Positions 1-8,468 of a stretch of 64,000 bases of DNA are shown piece after piece. The notes beneath the pieces are model-generated. The model saw only the letters and a list, made by a program, of their open reading frames with translations. It did no database searches and was not told the DNA's origin. How positions within the stretch are numbered: the stretch's first letter is position 1; each line of letters opens with the position of its first letter. Origin of the DNA: Streptomyces sp. PR69 (GTDB lineage: Bacteria > Actinomycetota > Actinomycetes > Streptomycetales > Streptomycetaceae); contig NZ_JAOWCB010000001.1 of assembly GCF_026420845.1 (NCBI RefSeq), positions 186,001 through 250,000 on the forward strand. Direction: 5' to 3'. Both the position numbers and the translations under genes were made by a program.

Positions 1-915
1 GTGCAGCTGAAGGGCCGTGCGGGCGGCGGTGTACGCGGCCTCGCCCGCCGCCGCCTTGGCGGCGGCGACATCCCCCGGGGCCATGGTGACGGCCGCCCCG
101 TACACCAGGGGGCGGGCGAATTCCAGGCCGATCAGTGTGTCGGCCAGCCGGTGCCTGACCGCCTGGAAGGAGCCGATCGCAGCGCCGAACTGGGTGCGCT
201 GCTTCACATGGGCGACCGTGCGGTCCAGCAGGGCGAGGCCGACGCCGAGGCACTGCGCGGCGGTGGCCAGCCGCGCCCAGTCGGCCGCCCGCCGCGCCGC
301 CTGAGCCACCCGCGGACCTCTCGCCAGCACCGGTCCGCCGGGCCCGGCGACGCCGAGCCGCCGCGCGGGATCGGCCGACGCCCGCGGCGCGCCCTGCCCG
401 GCGGGCGCGAGACGCAGCGTGTCCGCCCCGCCTTCGCCCCGTACCGGCGTGTCCGCCCCGCCCGAGCCGGTGGGCTCGACGGCGAGAACACAATCCGCCG
501 CGTCCGCGTCGAGGGCGTACGGGCCTGCGCCGTGCAGGGCGAGCGTCGGCAGCAGCGCCCCCGCGGCGAGAGGCGGAAGCAGGCGCTTCGCCGGAGCCGG
601 ATCGCCTGCTTCCGCCAGCGCGGACAGCAGCGCCGCCGCACCGGCCGTCTCGGCGTATGGCCCCGGCGCGGCATGACGCCCCAGCTCCACGAAGGCGACG
701 GCCAGTTCGACGGGCCGCGGCCCCAGACCCCCGTACGCCTCGGGCACGGCCAGCGCCAAGACGCCCGCCTCCGCCAGCCGGGACCACAGTGTGCGCCCGG
801 GCGCGAAGTCCCCGGCCGCCCAGGCCCGTACCGTCTTCGGCGTGTCCGCGGCCGTGAGCATCGCGTCCAGCGAGCGGGCGAACGCGGACTGTTCCCCGGT
901 GAGCAGAAATCGCAT
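1..915 (-). CDS. Acyl-CoA dehydrogenase, FadE32/33-like (3' end cut by window)
   Basis: The first 305 codons of an acyl-CoA dehydrogenase running off the left edge. The translation begins MRFLLTGEQSAFARSLD and carries EAYGGLGPRPVEL and, near the cut, QRTQFGAAIGSFQAVRHRL, all typical of the FAD-dependent acyl-CoA dehydrogenase fold. The ATG at 915 shares one base with the stop of the upstream dehydrogenase gene (TGATG), so the two are translationally coupled. In the mycobacterial KstR2 regulon a FadE31-type protein forms a heteromeric enzyme with a shorter FadE32 or FadE33 partner; this gene is the likely partner here. Its assignment to FadE32 or FadE33 is inference from context. Confidence 0.8.
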   Translation of the reverse strand, partial: MRFLLTGEQSAFARSLDAMLTAADTPKTVRAWAAGDFAPGRTLWSRLAEAGVLALAVPEAYGGLGPRPVELAVAFVELGRHAAPGPYAETAGAAALLSALAEAGDPAPAKRLLPPLAAGALLPTLALHGAGPYALDADAADCVLAVEPTGSGGADTPVRGEGGADTLRLAPAGQGAPRASADPARRLGVAGPGGPVLARGPRVAQAARRAADWARLATAAQCLGVGLALLDRTVAHVKQRTQFGAAIGSFQAVRHRLADTLIGLEFARPLVYGAAVTMAPGDVAAAKAAAGEAAYTAARTALQLH

Positions 916-2054
916 CAGCGGCGGCCCTTCCCCAGTCCGAGCAGCCGCTCGGCGATGATGTCGCGCTGGATCTCGTTCGTACCGGCGTAGATGGGGCCCG
1001 CGAGAGCGAAGACATACCCCTCCGCCCACTCGCCGTCCGCCCGCTCCGCCTGGTCGCCGAGCAGATCGAGCGCCGTCTCGTGCAGGGCGAGGTCGTACTC
1101 CGACCAGTACACCTTGTTGAGACTGGACTCCGCGCCCAGCGCCGCGCCCGCCGCGAAGCGCGAGGCGGCGGCACAGGTGAACAGCTGATAGGCCCGTGCG
1201 CCGATCACCGCGTCCGCCACCCGGTCACGGGCCCCGGCAGGCTCGCCCCGCTCGCGCCACAGCCGCACCAGCCGGTCCGCGGCGGCCAGATACCGGCCGG
1301 GGGAGCGCAGCATCAGCCCGCGCTCGTTGCCCGTGGCCGACATGGCGATGCGCCAGCCCTGGCCGGGCTCCCCGATCACATCCGCGTCCGGCACGAAGAC
1401 CTCGTCCAGGAAGAGTTCGGCGAAGGCGGGCTTGCCGTCCAGCCGCCCGACGGGCCGCACCGTGACGCCCCGCGCCCGCAGGTCGAACATCAGATACGTC
1501 AGCCCCTGATGGGGCCTGGCCGCCCCCGGGTCCGTACGGAACAGCCCGAACGCCCGGTCCGCGAACGCCGCCCGCGACGACCAGGTCTTCTGCCCCGACA
1601 GCAGCCAGCCGCCGTCCGTCCGCACCGCACGGGATCTCAGCGCGGCCAGATCCGATCCCGCCTCCGGCTCCGACCAGGCCTGCGCCCAGATCTCCGCACC
1701 GCTCGCCATCGCCGGCAGCACCCGCGCCCGCTGCTCGGCCGTGCCGTGGCCGAAGAGCGTGGGCGCGAGCAGCTGAATGCCGTTCTGCGAGACCCGGCCG
1801 GGCGCGCCCGCCGCGTAGTACTCCTCCTCGAAGGCCAGCCACTGGAAGATGTCCGCGCCCCGGCCCCCGTACTCCCGCGGCCAGGAGACCGCCGACCAGC
1901 GGTCCGCGTAGAGCTGGGCCTCCCAGGCGCGATGGGCCGCGAAGCCCTCGCGCGTCTCCAGGGACGGCAGCGGCTCGGGCGGCACATGCGCGGCGAGCCA
2001 GGCGCGGGCCTCGGCGCGAAGGGCGTCGTCGCCGGGGGAGCTGTCCAGGTCCAT
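915..2054 (-). CDS. fadE31: Acyl-CoA dehydrogenase, FadE31-like
   Basis: A 379-residue FAD-dependent acyl-CoA dehydrogenase. The N-terminal helical domain contains FEEEYYAAGAPGRVSQNG, the middle has WAQAWSEPEAGSDLA and GQKTWSS (flavin and substrate contacts), and the C-terminus ends GTNEIQRDIIAERLLGLG, the usual family ending. I chose ATG 2054 over an in-frame TTG at 2078 because a GGAAGG ribosome site sits about 10 bases upstream and the TTG lies inside the operator. The gene is divergent from ipdF and shares the KstR2-like operator at 2071-2090. It probably acts on a C/D-ring acyl-CoA intermediate, with the downstream dehydrogenase as partner. Family is certain; the FadE31 subtype is less so. 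Confidence 0.85.
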   Translation of the reverse strand: MDLDSSPGDDALRAEARAWLAAHVPPEPLPSLETREGFAAHRAWEAQLYADRWSAVSWPREYGGRGADIFQWLAFEEEYYAAGAPGRVSQNGIQLLAPTLFGHGTAEQRARVLPAMASGAEIWAQAWSEPEAGSDLAALRSRAVRTDGGWLLSGQKTWSSRAAFADRAFGLFRTDPGAARPHQGLTYLMFDLRARGVTVRPVGRLDGKPAFAELFLDEVFVPDADVIGEPGQGWRIAMSATGNERGLMLRSPGRYLAAADRLVRLWRERGEPAGARDRVADAVIGARAYQLFTCAAASRFAAGAALGAESSLNKVYWSEYDLALHETALDLLGDQAERADGEWAEGYVFALAGPIYAGTNEIQRDIIAERLLGLGKGRR

Positions 2055-2070
2055 ATGACTGCCCACCTTC

Positions 2071-2090
2071 CCTAACAAGTGTTTGGTAGG
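2071..2090. promoter_or_regulatory. KstR2-like operator 1 between fadE31-like gene and ipdF
   Basis: An imperfect palindrome, CCTAACAAGTGTTTGGTAGG. Its core AACAAGTGTTTGGT fits the published KstR2 motif AnCAAGnnCTTGnT with one change (TTTG for CTTG). It lies between two divergent genes and overlaps the expected promoter and leader regions of both. The second copy at 8469-8488 supports a real regulator site. Binding by the kstR2 product encoded at 3009 is inferred. Confidence 0.7.
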
Positions 2091-2103
2091 TTAACGTGCC
2101 GCC

Positions 2104-2964
2104 GTGACGGACAACAGGGCCGGGGGCGACAGGGCCGAGGCCAACAGCGCCGGGGGTGAGAAGGTGGGGGCCGACAAGCCGCAGTACGTTCCGGGGCACG
2201 GCCTGCTCACCGGCCGCACCGCCGTCGTCACGGCCGCGGCCGGAGCGGGGATCGGCGGTGCGACCGCCCGCCGACTCCTGGAGGAGGGCGCGCGCGTCCT
2301 CCTCGGCGACCGCCATGCCCGACGGCTGAAGGAGGCGGAGGCCGCGCTCGCCGAGGAGTTCGGCGTCGCCGCCGTCGCCGCACTGCCCTGCGACGTCACC
2401 CAGGAGCCCCAGGTCCAGGCGCTGTTCGACACCGCGGTGCGGCTGCACGGCGGCCTGGACATCGTCGTCAACAACGCCGGGCTCGGCGGCGCCGCGCCCC
2501 TCGCCGAGATGACCGACGAGCAGTGGTCCACGGTCCTCGACACCACCCTGACCGGCACCTTCCGCTGCACCCGCGCCGCCCTGCGCCGCTTCCGCGACAC
2601 GGCCCGGGCCCCCCGGGGCGGCGGCTGCGTCGTCAACAACGCCTCCGTCCTCGGCTGGCGCGCCCAGAAGGGCCAGGCCCACTACGCCGCCGCCAAGGCG
2701 GGCGTCATGGCGCTGACCCGGTGCGCCGCCGTCGAGGCGGCCGAGTACGGGGTGCGGGTCAACGCGGTCGCGCCCAGCCTGGCCATGCACCCGCATCTGG
2801 CCAAGGTCACCTCGCCGGAGCTGCTCGACGAGCTGACCGCGCGGGAAGCCTTCGGGCGCAGCGCCGAACCCTGGGAGGTCGCCAACGTGATCGTCTTCCT
2901 GGCCAGCGGCTACTCCTCGTATATGACCGGCGAGGTCGTCGCCGTGAGCAGTCAGCGTGCCTAG
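2104..2964 (+). CDS. ipdF: SDR dehydrogenase IpdF (hydroxylated HIP-CoA dehydrogenase)
   Basis: A 286-residue short-chain dehydrogenase. After a 30-residue polar leader comes GHGLLTGRTAVVTAAAGAGI with the NAD-binding glycines, then NNAGLGG, and the catalytic Ser and YAAAK in NNASVLGWRAQKGQAHYAAA. The ending YSSYMTGEVVAVSSQRA matches what I recall of mycobacterial IpdF. The family oxidises the side-chain hydroxyl of a HIP-derived CoA ester during removal of the propionate chain. GTG 2104 is the longest start; GTG 2164 is an alternative preceded by GAGAAGG. It begins 14 bases after the operator and leads into kstR2 and fadA6. Confidence 0.82.
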   Translation: MTDNRAGGDRAEANSAGGEKVGADKPQYVPGHGLLTGRTAVVTAAAGAGIGGATARRLLEEGARVLLGDRHARRLKEAEAALAEEFGVAAVAALPCDVTQEPQVQALFDTAVRLHGGLDIVVNNAGLGGAAPLAEMTDEQWSTVLDTTLTGTFRCTRAALRRFRDTARAPRGGGCVVNNASVLGWRAQKGQAHYAAAKAGVMALTRCAAVEAAEYGVRVNAVAPSLAMHPHLAKVTSPELLDELTAREAFGRSAEPWEVANVIVFLASGYSSYMTGEVVAVSSQRA

Positions 2965-3008
2965 GCCGTGTCGGCAGAGCAGCGCCGTCCGGGGACGACA
3001 ATGGTCAT

Positions 3009-3629
3009 GTGCCCAAGATGAAGAAGACACAGGTGGCCGCGGCCCCCGTGCCCGACCGACGCAGAGAACTCCTCGACACGGCGGCCGAGGTGTTCGCCGC
3101 GCACGGCTACAACGCCACCACCGTGCGCCAGATCGCGGACACGGCCGGGATGCTCGCTGGCAGCCTCTACTACCACTTCGACTCCAAGGAGTCGATGGTC
3201 GACGAGATCCTCTCCACCTTCCTCGACGAGCTGTGGCAGGGGTACGACGCCGTGCTCGCCGCCGGACTCGGCCCGCGGGAGACCATCGAGGCCCTGGTCA
3301 CCGAGTCCTTCCGGGAGATCGACCGGCACCGCGCGGCCGTCGCCATCTACCAGAAGGAGTCCCGTCAGCTGGCCGCCCAGCCGCGCTTCGCCTATCTCAC
3401 CGAGTCCCAGCGGAAGTTCGAGCAGGCATGGCTCGGGACGCTTCAGCGCGGGGTGGCCGAGAGGGTCTTCCGCGCCGATCTGGACGTCCGGCTCGCCTAC
3501 CGGTTTCTGCGCGACACCGTGTGGGTCGCCGCCTCCTGGTACCGGCCAGGGGGACTGCACAGCCCCGAGGAGATCGCCCGCCAGTACCTGTCGATGGTGC
3601 TGGACGGCATCGCCGTACGAGACACCTAG
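3009..3629 (+). CDS. kstR2: TetR-family repressor KstR2
   Basis: A 206-residue TetR regulator. Residues about 15-65 form the helix-turn-helix domain (TTVRQIADTAGMLAGSLYYH). The ligand domain has IYQKESRQLAAQPRFAYL and ends with WYRPGGLHSPEEIARQYL, very close to mycobacterial KstR2, which is released from DNA by HIP-CoA. GTG 3009 or ATG 3018 could be the start. It sits between ipdF and fadA6, the arrangement expected of a local repressor. No operator copy is visible directly upstream, so it is probably transcribed from the ipdF promoter and controls itself through operator 1. Confidence 0.85.
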   Translation: MPKMKKTQVAAAPVPDRRRELLDTAAEVFAAHGYNATTVRQIADTAGMLAGSLYYHFDSKESMVDEILSTFLDELWQGYDAVLAAGLGPRETIEALVTESFREIDRHRAAVAIYQKESRQLAAQPRFAYLTESQRKFEQAWLGTLQRGVAERVFRADLDVRLAYRFLRDTVWVAASWYRPGGLHSPEEIARQYLSMVLDGIAVRDT

Positions 3630-3662
3630 CCCGGCACTCTCAGCAGCGAAGGAGCGGCAGCC

Positions 3663-4820
3663 ATGGCCGAGGCCTATATCGTCGAAGCGGTACGCACCCC
3701 GGTGGGGCGGCGCAGGGGAGCCCTCGCCGCGGTCCACCCCGCCGACCTCGGCGCCCATGTGCTGACCGCCCTGGTCGAACGCTCCTCCATCGACCCCTCC
3801 GCCGTCGAGGACGTGGTCTTCGGCTGTCTGGACGCGGTCGGCCCGCAGGCCGGCGACATCGCCCGCACCTGCTGGCTGGCGGCCGGGCTGCCCGAGGAGG
3901 TGCCGGGCGTCACCGTCGACCGGCAGTGCGGCTCCTCGCAGCAGGCGGTGCACTTCGCCGCGCAGGGCGTGCTCTCCGGCACCCAGGACCTCGTCGTCGC
4001 GGGCGGCGTGCAGAACATGTCACAGGTGCCGATCGCCTTCGCCTCCCGGCAGGCCGCCGAGCCGCTCGGGCTCACCGAGGGCCCCTTCGCGGGCAGCGCG
4101 GGCTGGCGGGCGCGCTACGGCGAGACGCCGGTCAGCCAGTTCCACGGCGCCGAACTGATCGCGCGGAAGTGGGGCATCTCGCGGCGCGCCATGGAGGAGT
4201 TCGCGCTCACCTCCCACCGCCGCGCGATCCGCGCGGCCGACGAGGGCCGCTTCGAGAGGGAGATCGTGGCGTACGGGGACATGACGGCGGACGAGGGCCC
4301 GCGCCGCGACACCACCCTGGAGCAGATGGCGGCCCTGAAACCGGTCCTGGACGGCGGGACGATCACCGCGGCCTGCTCCTCCCAGGTCTCGGACGGCGCG
4401 GCGGCGCTGCTGCTGGCGAGCGAACGGGCGGTCCGCGACCACGGCTTGACGCCGCGCGCCCGTGTGCACCATCTGTCGGTGCGCGGCGAGGACCCCATCC
4501 GCATGCTGACCGCGCCCATCCCGGCCACCGCCCACGCGCTGAAGAAGACCGGCATGTCCATCGACGCCATGGACCTGATCGAGATCAATGAGGCGTTCGC
4601 CCCGGTCGTGCTCGCCTGGCTGCGGGAGACCGGCGCGGACCCGGACCGGGTGAACGTCAACGGCGGCGCGATCGCGCTGGGCCACCCGCTGGGCGCGACC
4701 GGCGCACGGCTGATGACGACGCTGCTGCACGAACTGGAGCGTACGGGCGGCCGCTTCGGCCTCCAGACGATGTGCGAGGGCGGCGGCCAGGCGAACGTCA
4801 CGGTCATCGAACGGCTGTGA
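3663..4820 (+). CDS. fadA6: Thiolase FadA6
   Basis: A 385-residue acetyl-CoA acyltransferase. The nucleophilic Cys89 lies in DRQCGSSQQA, and His341 (GHPLGATG) and Cys371 (MCEGGGQAN) complete the thiolase active site; NEAFAP is also present. A clear AAGGAG site precedes ATG 3663. In the steroid C/D-ring pathway FadA6 cleaves the ring-opened diacid CoA ester, releasing short acyl-CoA units. It is last in the ipdF-kstR2-fadA6 unit and converges on ipdC, with 41 bases between the stops. Thiolase identity is sure; the FadA6 role rests on neighbours and overall resemblance. Confidence 0.88.
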   Translation: MAEAYIVEAVRTPVGRRRGALAAVHPADLGAHVLTALVERSSIDPSAVEDVVFGCLDAVGPQAGDIARTCWLAAGLPEEVPGVTVDRQCGSSQQAVHFAAQGVLSGTQDLVVAGGVQNMSQVPIAFASRQAAEPLGLTEGPFAGSAGWRARYGETPVSQFHGAELIARKWGISRRAMEEFALTSHRRAIRAADEGRFEREIVAYGDMTADEGPRRDTTLEQMAALKPVLDGGTITAACSSQVSDGAAALLLASERAVRDHGLTPRARVHHLSVRGEDPIRMLTAPIPATAHALKKTGMSIDAMDLIEINEAFAPVVLAWLRETGADPDRVNVNGGAIALGHPLGATGARLMTTLLHELERTGGRFGLQTMCEGGGQANVTVIERL

Positions 4821-4861
4821 GCGCCGGCGGCTCAGCTCCGCCAGGTCACATGGGCCAACGA

Positions 4862-5920
4862 TCATTCGGTGAACGGCGGGGTCCGCAGCGCGCGGAGCAC
4901 CTCCTCCGCCTCCCGCATCACCCGCTCCACCAGCTCCGCGCAGCTCGGCAGGTCCTCGATCACTCCCGCCACCTGGCCGGAGGCCATCACACCCAGGTCC
5001 GTACGGCCGTCGACCATGGCCGCCTTCAGCAGCATCGGAGTGTTCGCGGCGAGCAGCACCTGGCTGAGGGACAGCTCCCTGCCGTGCTTCAGTGCGCGGC
5101 CGTCACGGACCAGCTCCGCCCAGGACAGCCCCGAGATCCGGCGGAAGCGGGCGGCGCCGCGCAGCGCGTGCGCCAGCGCTTTGAGACGTCCGGCGCGCTC
5201 CAGCGCGTCGACCAGATCCGTGCGGAGCATCCGGTGCGGCAGCCCGTCGACCGCCGTGGTCACCGTGACGTCCCGCACGGACGCCGCCAGATAGCGCGCC
5301 TTGACGGCGTCCGGCACGGTCGAGTCCGACGTGAGCAGAAAGCGGGTCCCCATGGCGACGCCCGCCGCGCCGTACGCCAGCGCCGCCACCAGCCCCCGCC
5401 CGTCCCGGAAGCCGCCGGCCGCGACGACCGGAACCGACACCGCGTCGACGACCTGCGGCAGCAGCACACCGGTCGCCACCTCCCCGGTGTGCCCGCCGCC
5501 CTCGCCGCCCTGCACGATGACCGCGTCCGCGCCCCATGCCGCGACTTTCTCCGCATGCCGCCGCGCGCCCACCGACGGGATCACGACCACGCCCGCGTCT
5601 TTCAGCTCGGCGATCAGCTCGGGCGAGGGCGCGAGGGCGAACGACGCCACCCTCACCCCCTCCTCGACGATGATCCGGACCCGTTCGCGGGCGTCGGAGG
5701 CGTCGGCGCGCAGATTGACCCCGAAGGGAGCGCCGGTACGGGCCGCCACCTCCCGCACCGCCTCGCGCAGCCGGCCGGGCGTCATGGTCGCGGAGGCGAG
5801 GATGCCCAGCGCCCCGGCGTTCGCGGCGGCGGAGACCAGCCGTGGGCCGGCGACCCATCCCATCCCGGTCTGCACGATCGGATGCCGTACTCCGACCAGC
5901 TCGGTGAGCGGCGTTCTCAT
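4862..5920 (-). CDS. ipdC: FMN oxidoreductase IpdC (nitronate monooxygenase fold)
   Basis: A 352-residue TIM-barrel flavoprotein of the nitronate monooxygenase/2-nitropropane dioxygenase family. Visible marks are HPIVQTGMGWVAGPRLVSAA at the N-terminus, the FMN-phosphate region VQGGEGGGHTG, VPVVAAGGFRDGRG and MGTRFLLTSDS. In mycobacteria such a protein, IpdC, catalyses a redox step before C/D-ring opening. Its ATG overlaps the ipdB stop by four bases, placing it last in the echA20-ipdA-ipdB-ipdC operon. A generic nitronate monooxygenase function is the alternative, but the gene context argues against it. Confidence 0.85.
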   Translation of the reverse strand: MRTPLTELVGVRHPIVQTGMGWVAGPRLVSAAANAGALGILASATMTPGRLREAVREVAARTGAPFGVNLRADASDARERVRIIVEEGVRVASFALAPSPELIAELKDAGVVVIPSVGARRHAEKVAAWGADAVIVQGGEGGGHTGEVATGVLLPQVVDAVSVPVVAAGGFRDGRGLVAALAYGAAGVAMGTRFLLTSDSTVPDAVKARYLAASVRDVTVTTAVDGLPHRMLRTDLVDALERAGRLKALAHALRGAARFRRISGLSWAELVRDGRALKHGRELSLSQVLLAANTPMLLKAAMVDGRTDLGVMASGQVAGVIEDLPSCAELVERVMREAEEVLRALRTPPFTE

Positions 5921-6822
5921 CGGGCCGCCGCCCCGACCGCGTGTTCGCGGCGTCCCTCGGGGTCGATGACCTCGCGGATCAGCCGCAGTTCGGCCGCGGT
6001 CGGCTCACGGGTGTACGGGACCTCCCCGGACGCGGACGCGGACCCGGACCCGGACGCTGACGCAGACGCTGACGCGGACATGGACCCGGACCCGGACCCG
6101 GACCCGGACGCGGACCCGGATGCGGACCCGGATGCGGACCCGGACCCGGACGCTGACGCGGACATGGACCCGGACCCGGTCACCGGCATGGTCAGCGCGA
6201 AACCGGTCGCCTCCCGCACCTCCTCGACCGTGACGCCCGGATGCAGCGACACCAGCCGCATCGTCCGGTCGGGCGTCTCGAAGTCGAACACGCCGAGGTC
6301 GGAGACCACCCGCGGGATGCGGTGGAACCGGCTCGCCGACGGGCCCGCGGCCGCCGCCCGCGTGTAGCCGACCCCGCACACCATGTCGACCCGCTCGACG
6401 AACACCCTCCGCGCGTGCCGCGGCACCCAGTAGCTCACCGGGTGGTTGAGGGTGTTCGCGGGCGCGCCGCGCACGCCCAGCAGCTGGCGGGCGGGCCGTC
6501 GCCAGTCGCCGATGCAGGAGATGTTCTGGTTGCCGTGCCGGTCCAGCTGGCTCGCGCCCATCATCACATGCCGCCGGCCCCCGGTGACCAGCGCCAGATG
6601 CTGCCGGTACGGCAGCCAGCCCTCCACCGTCCCGTCGAGGCCGACCAGCATCGCCTCCCCGTCGGTGAGCAGCAGGTCGGGGGAGAAGGTGTACTTGGCC
6701 AGGCGCGCGCCGAGAGACGGGATCAGGCCCATCGGGCTGGCCAGCACCTCCCCGTCGCCGCGCCATGCCTCGGCGCAGGCGACCACGCAGTACTCGGCCC
6801 GGCTGACCGCGCCGTCCGTCAT
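5917..6822 (-). CDS. ipdB: IpdB, beta subunit of COCHEA-CoA hydrolase (CoA-transferase fold)
   Basis: A 301-residue CoA-transferase family I beta-type subunit. It shows WRGDGEVLASPMGLIPSLGA, the TDGEAML region, GASQLDRHGNQN, and VSLHPGVTVEEVREATGF. Family members are about 250 residues; the excess is a Ser/Gly/Ala tract at about residues 215-267 inserted between the VREATGF segment and the last conserved block (YTREPTAAELRLIREVIDP). With IpdA it hydrolyses the second steroid ring rather than transferring CoA. ATG 6822 overlaps the ipdA stop by four bases. Because conserved sequence resumes after the tract, the gene looks intact, though tolerance of the insertion is unproven. Confidence 0.85.
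   Translation of the reverse strand: MTDGAVSRAEYCVVACAEAWRGDGEVLASPMGLIPSLGARLAKYTFSPDLLLTDGEAMLVGLDGTVEGWLPYRQHLALVTGGRRHVMMGASQLDRHGNQNISCIGDWRRPARQLLGVRGAPANTLNHPVSYWVPRHARRVFVERVDMVCGVGYTRAAAAGPSASRFHRIPRVVSDLGVFDFETPDRTMRLVSLHPGVTVEEVREATGFALTMPVTGSGSMSASASGSGSASGSASGSASGSGSGSGSMSASASASASGSGSASASGEVPYTREPTAAELRLIREVIDPEGRREHAVGAAAR
6021..6180. repeat. Degenerate hexanucleotide repeat inside ipdB
   Basis: About 160 bases built from GACGCG and GACCCG hexamers, with GACGCT/GACGCA variants and three GACATG interruptions. On the coding (minus) strand they read as alternating Ser-Gly and Ser-Ala dipeptides with occasional Met. The array length is a multiple of the codon, so the frame is kept. 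This is typical of slippage-driven expansion within a permissive loop. Confidence 0.9.
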
Positions 6823-7688
6823 CGCCGCACCCCCTCTTCCCGCCGCTCCTCATGCCAGGTCCGCACCGCCGACTGATAGGCGGCCTCGCCGCCGCCCGCG
6901 AGGAAGCGGTCCGCGAACTGGGGCCAGCCGGTGGTCGCGTACAGCTGCTGGAAGGGCTCGTCGCGGTCGTAGTCAGGGGCGCACGAGGTGAAGTGCGCGC
7001 CGTTCGGGGCCTCGACGACACCGGTGACGGCATGGCGTTTGAGCAGCAGGGTCTGCGGCGCGGCCCCCTTGGCGAGGTCGGCCGTCTCCACGAGCCGCTC
7101 GCAGGAGACATAGGCCGTGTCGGCGGCCTCGCAGAACAGATCGTCGAAGTACGGGTCGGGGCCCAGATACTGGCCGTTGCCGGACCGGTCCGCGCGGTTC
7201 ATATGCACCAGCGCGGCGTCCAGCCGCAGAGCGGGCGCGGCGACGAACTCCTCGCCGTCCTCGTACGGCGAGACCACCGTGCGCAGAGTGGGGTTGACCC
7301 GCATGACGTCGGAGCCCAGCGCGGTGCGCACCGGCAGGAACGGCAGCCGGTGGGCGGCCGCGGTGAGCCCCCACATGAACATCGCCTCGTCGAGCTCCGT
7401 CAGTTCGAAGGCGGCCTGCTGCCGGGCGGTGCGGAAGTGCGGTTCGAGCGGGATCGAGTCAAGGGTGGCGAAGGGGGCGACAAGACGGCGCACCCGGCCC
7501 GCCGCGATGAGCAGCCCCACGTCCGGGCCTCCGTACGACACCACGGTGAGATCCGTGAGGCCCGCCCTGAGCACCGCCCTGACCAGCGCCATCGGCTTGC
7601 GGCGCGAGCCCCAGCCGCCGATGCCGAGCGTCATCCCGCTGCGCAGCCCGCCCGCGACGTCCTCAAGTGCCATGGTCTTGTCCGTCAC
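6819..7688 (-). CDS. ipdA: IpdA, alpha subunit of COCHEA-CoA hydrolase (CoA-transferase fold)
   Basis: A 289-residue CoA-transferase family I alpha-type subunit, matching the usual 290-residue length of IpdA. It opens with GGLRSGMTLGIGGWGSRRKP, the glycine-rich CoA-binding signature, and contains LTELDEAMFMWGLTAAAHRL and HMNRADRSGNGQYLGPDPYF. IpdA and IpdB form a heteromeric hydrolase that opens the last steroid ring. It sits between echA20 and ipdB with four-base start/stop overlaps on both sides, giving tight coupling for equal subunit synthesis. A general 3-oxoacid CoA-transferase is the formal alternative. Confidence 0.87.
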   Translation of the reverse strand: MTDKTMALEDVAGGLRSGMTLGIGGWGSRRKPMALVRAVLRAGLTDLTVVSYGGPDVGLLIAAGRVRRLVAPFATLDSIPLEPHFRTARQQAAFELTELDEAMFMWGLTAAAHRLPFLPVRTALGSDVMRVNPTLRTVVSPYEDGEEFVAAPALRLDAALVHMNRADRSGNGQYLGPDPYFDDLFCEAADTAYVSCERLVETADLAKGAAPQTLLLKRHAVTGVVEAPNGAHFTSCAPDYDRDEPFQQLYATTGWPQFADRFLAGGGEAAYQSAVRTWHEERREEGVRR

Positions 7689-8449
7689 CGTCCCGCCTCC
7701 CCGGCCGGAGGCTCGCCGAAGGCGTCGCGGACGCGGTCAGCGAGCCCGCTGAGCCCTGCCTCGAAGGTGAAGCCCTGCTCGAAGCGGTAGCTGCGGCGGA
7801 CGTCGACCGGGTCGATGCCGTTGATCGCGGCCTTGGCCAGCCGCAGCAGTTCGCCGTCCTTCGCCGCGATCTCCCGGGCCAGCCCCAGCGCGGCCTCACG
7901 CAGCCGGGCGCGCGGGGTGACCTGCCATACCGCGCCATGGGCGTGCAGATCGCGGGCGGTGACGGTCCGCGAGGTGAAGTACAGCGTGCGCATCAGATGC
8001 TGGGGGACCAGCCGGGCGAGATGGGTGGCCGCGCCCAGGGCGCCCCGGTCCAGCTCCGGGAGGCCGAAACGGGCGTCGTCGGAGGCGACGAGCGCGTCCG
8101 CGTTGCCCGCAAGGCCGACGCCGCCGCCCAGGCAGTGGCCGTGCACGGCCGCGACGACGGGGACCTCGCACCCGTACACGGCGGCGAACGCCTCGGCGCA
8201 GGCGCGGTTGACGCCGATGAGCGCCGTGCGCGCCGCGTCGTCCCGCTGCAGCTCCTTGAGGTCGACGCCCGCGTTGAAGCCGCGGCCCTCGGCCGCCAGC
8301 ACGACACAGCGCACCGCCGGGTCGCGGCCCGCGGCGCGCACCGCGTCGGCGAGGTCGTGCCAGCCGCGCACCGGCAGGGCGTTGACGGGCGGGAAGTCGA
8401 CGGTGACGAGGCAGACGCCTTTTCCGGGACGTGCGGTGGAGACACCCAT
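7685..8449 (-). CDS. echA20: Enoyl-CoA hydratase-family ring hydrolase EchA20
   Basis: A 254-residue crotonase-fold enzyme. The oxyanion-hole segments are GRGFNAGVDLKEL and VHGHCLGGGVGLAG, with FGLPELDRGALGAATH in the third helix. In mycobacteria EchA20 hydrolytically opens the first of the two remaining rings just before IpdAB acts, which fits its place directly upstream of ipdA (four-base overlap). It is the first gene of the leftward operon and is transcribed away from operator 2 at 8469-8488. The family is clear; the specific reaction is inferred from synteny. Confidence 0.85.
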   Translation of the reverse strand: MGVSTARPGKGVCLVTVDFPPVNALPVRGWHDLADAVRAAGRDPAVRCVVLAAEGRGFNAGVDLKELQRDDAARTALIGVNRACAEAFAAVYGCEVPVVAAVHGHCLGGGVGLAGNADALVASDDARFGLPELDRGALGAATHLARLVPQHLMRTLYFTSRTVTARDLHAHGAVWQVTPRARLREAALGLAREIAAKDGELLRLAKAAINGIDPVDVRRSYRFEQGFTFEAGLSGLADRVRDAFGEPPAGEAGR

Positions 8450-8468
8450 GGGCGGATCAGCTACCTTT

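Noticed and set aside
1..990. Long open frame on the plus strand opposite the left-edge dehydrogenase
   Set aside because: Its translation is Arg/Pro/Gly-rich with no family motifs; the minus strand reads as a clear acyl-CoA dehydrogenase.
4772..6367. Plus-strand frame reading as Asp-Pro/Asp-Ala repeats across the ipdB array, resembling an acidic calcium-binding protein
   Set aside because: It is the antisense of ipdC and ipdB; the acidic repeats are the complement of the Ser/Gly/Ala tract, and the rest shows no protein-like pattern.
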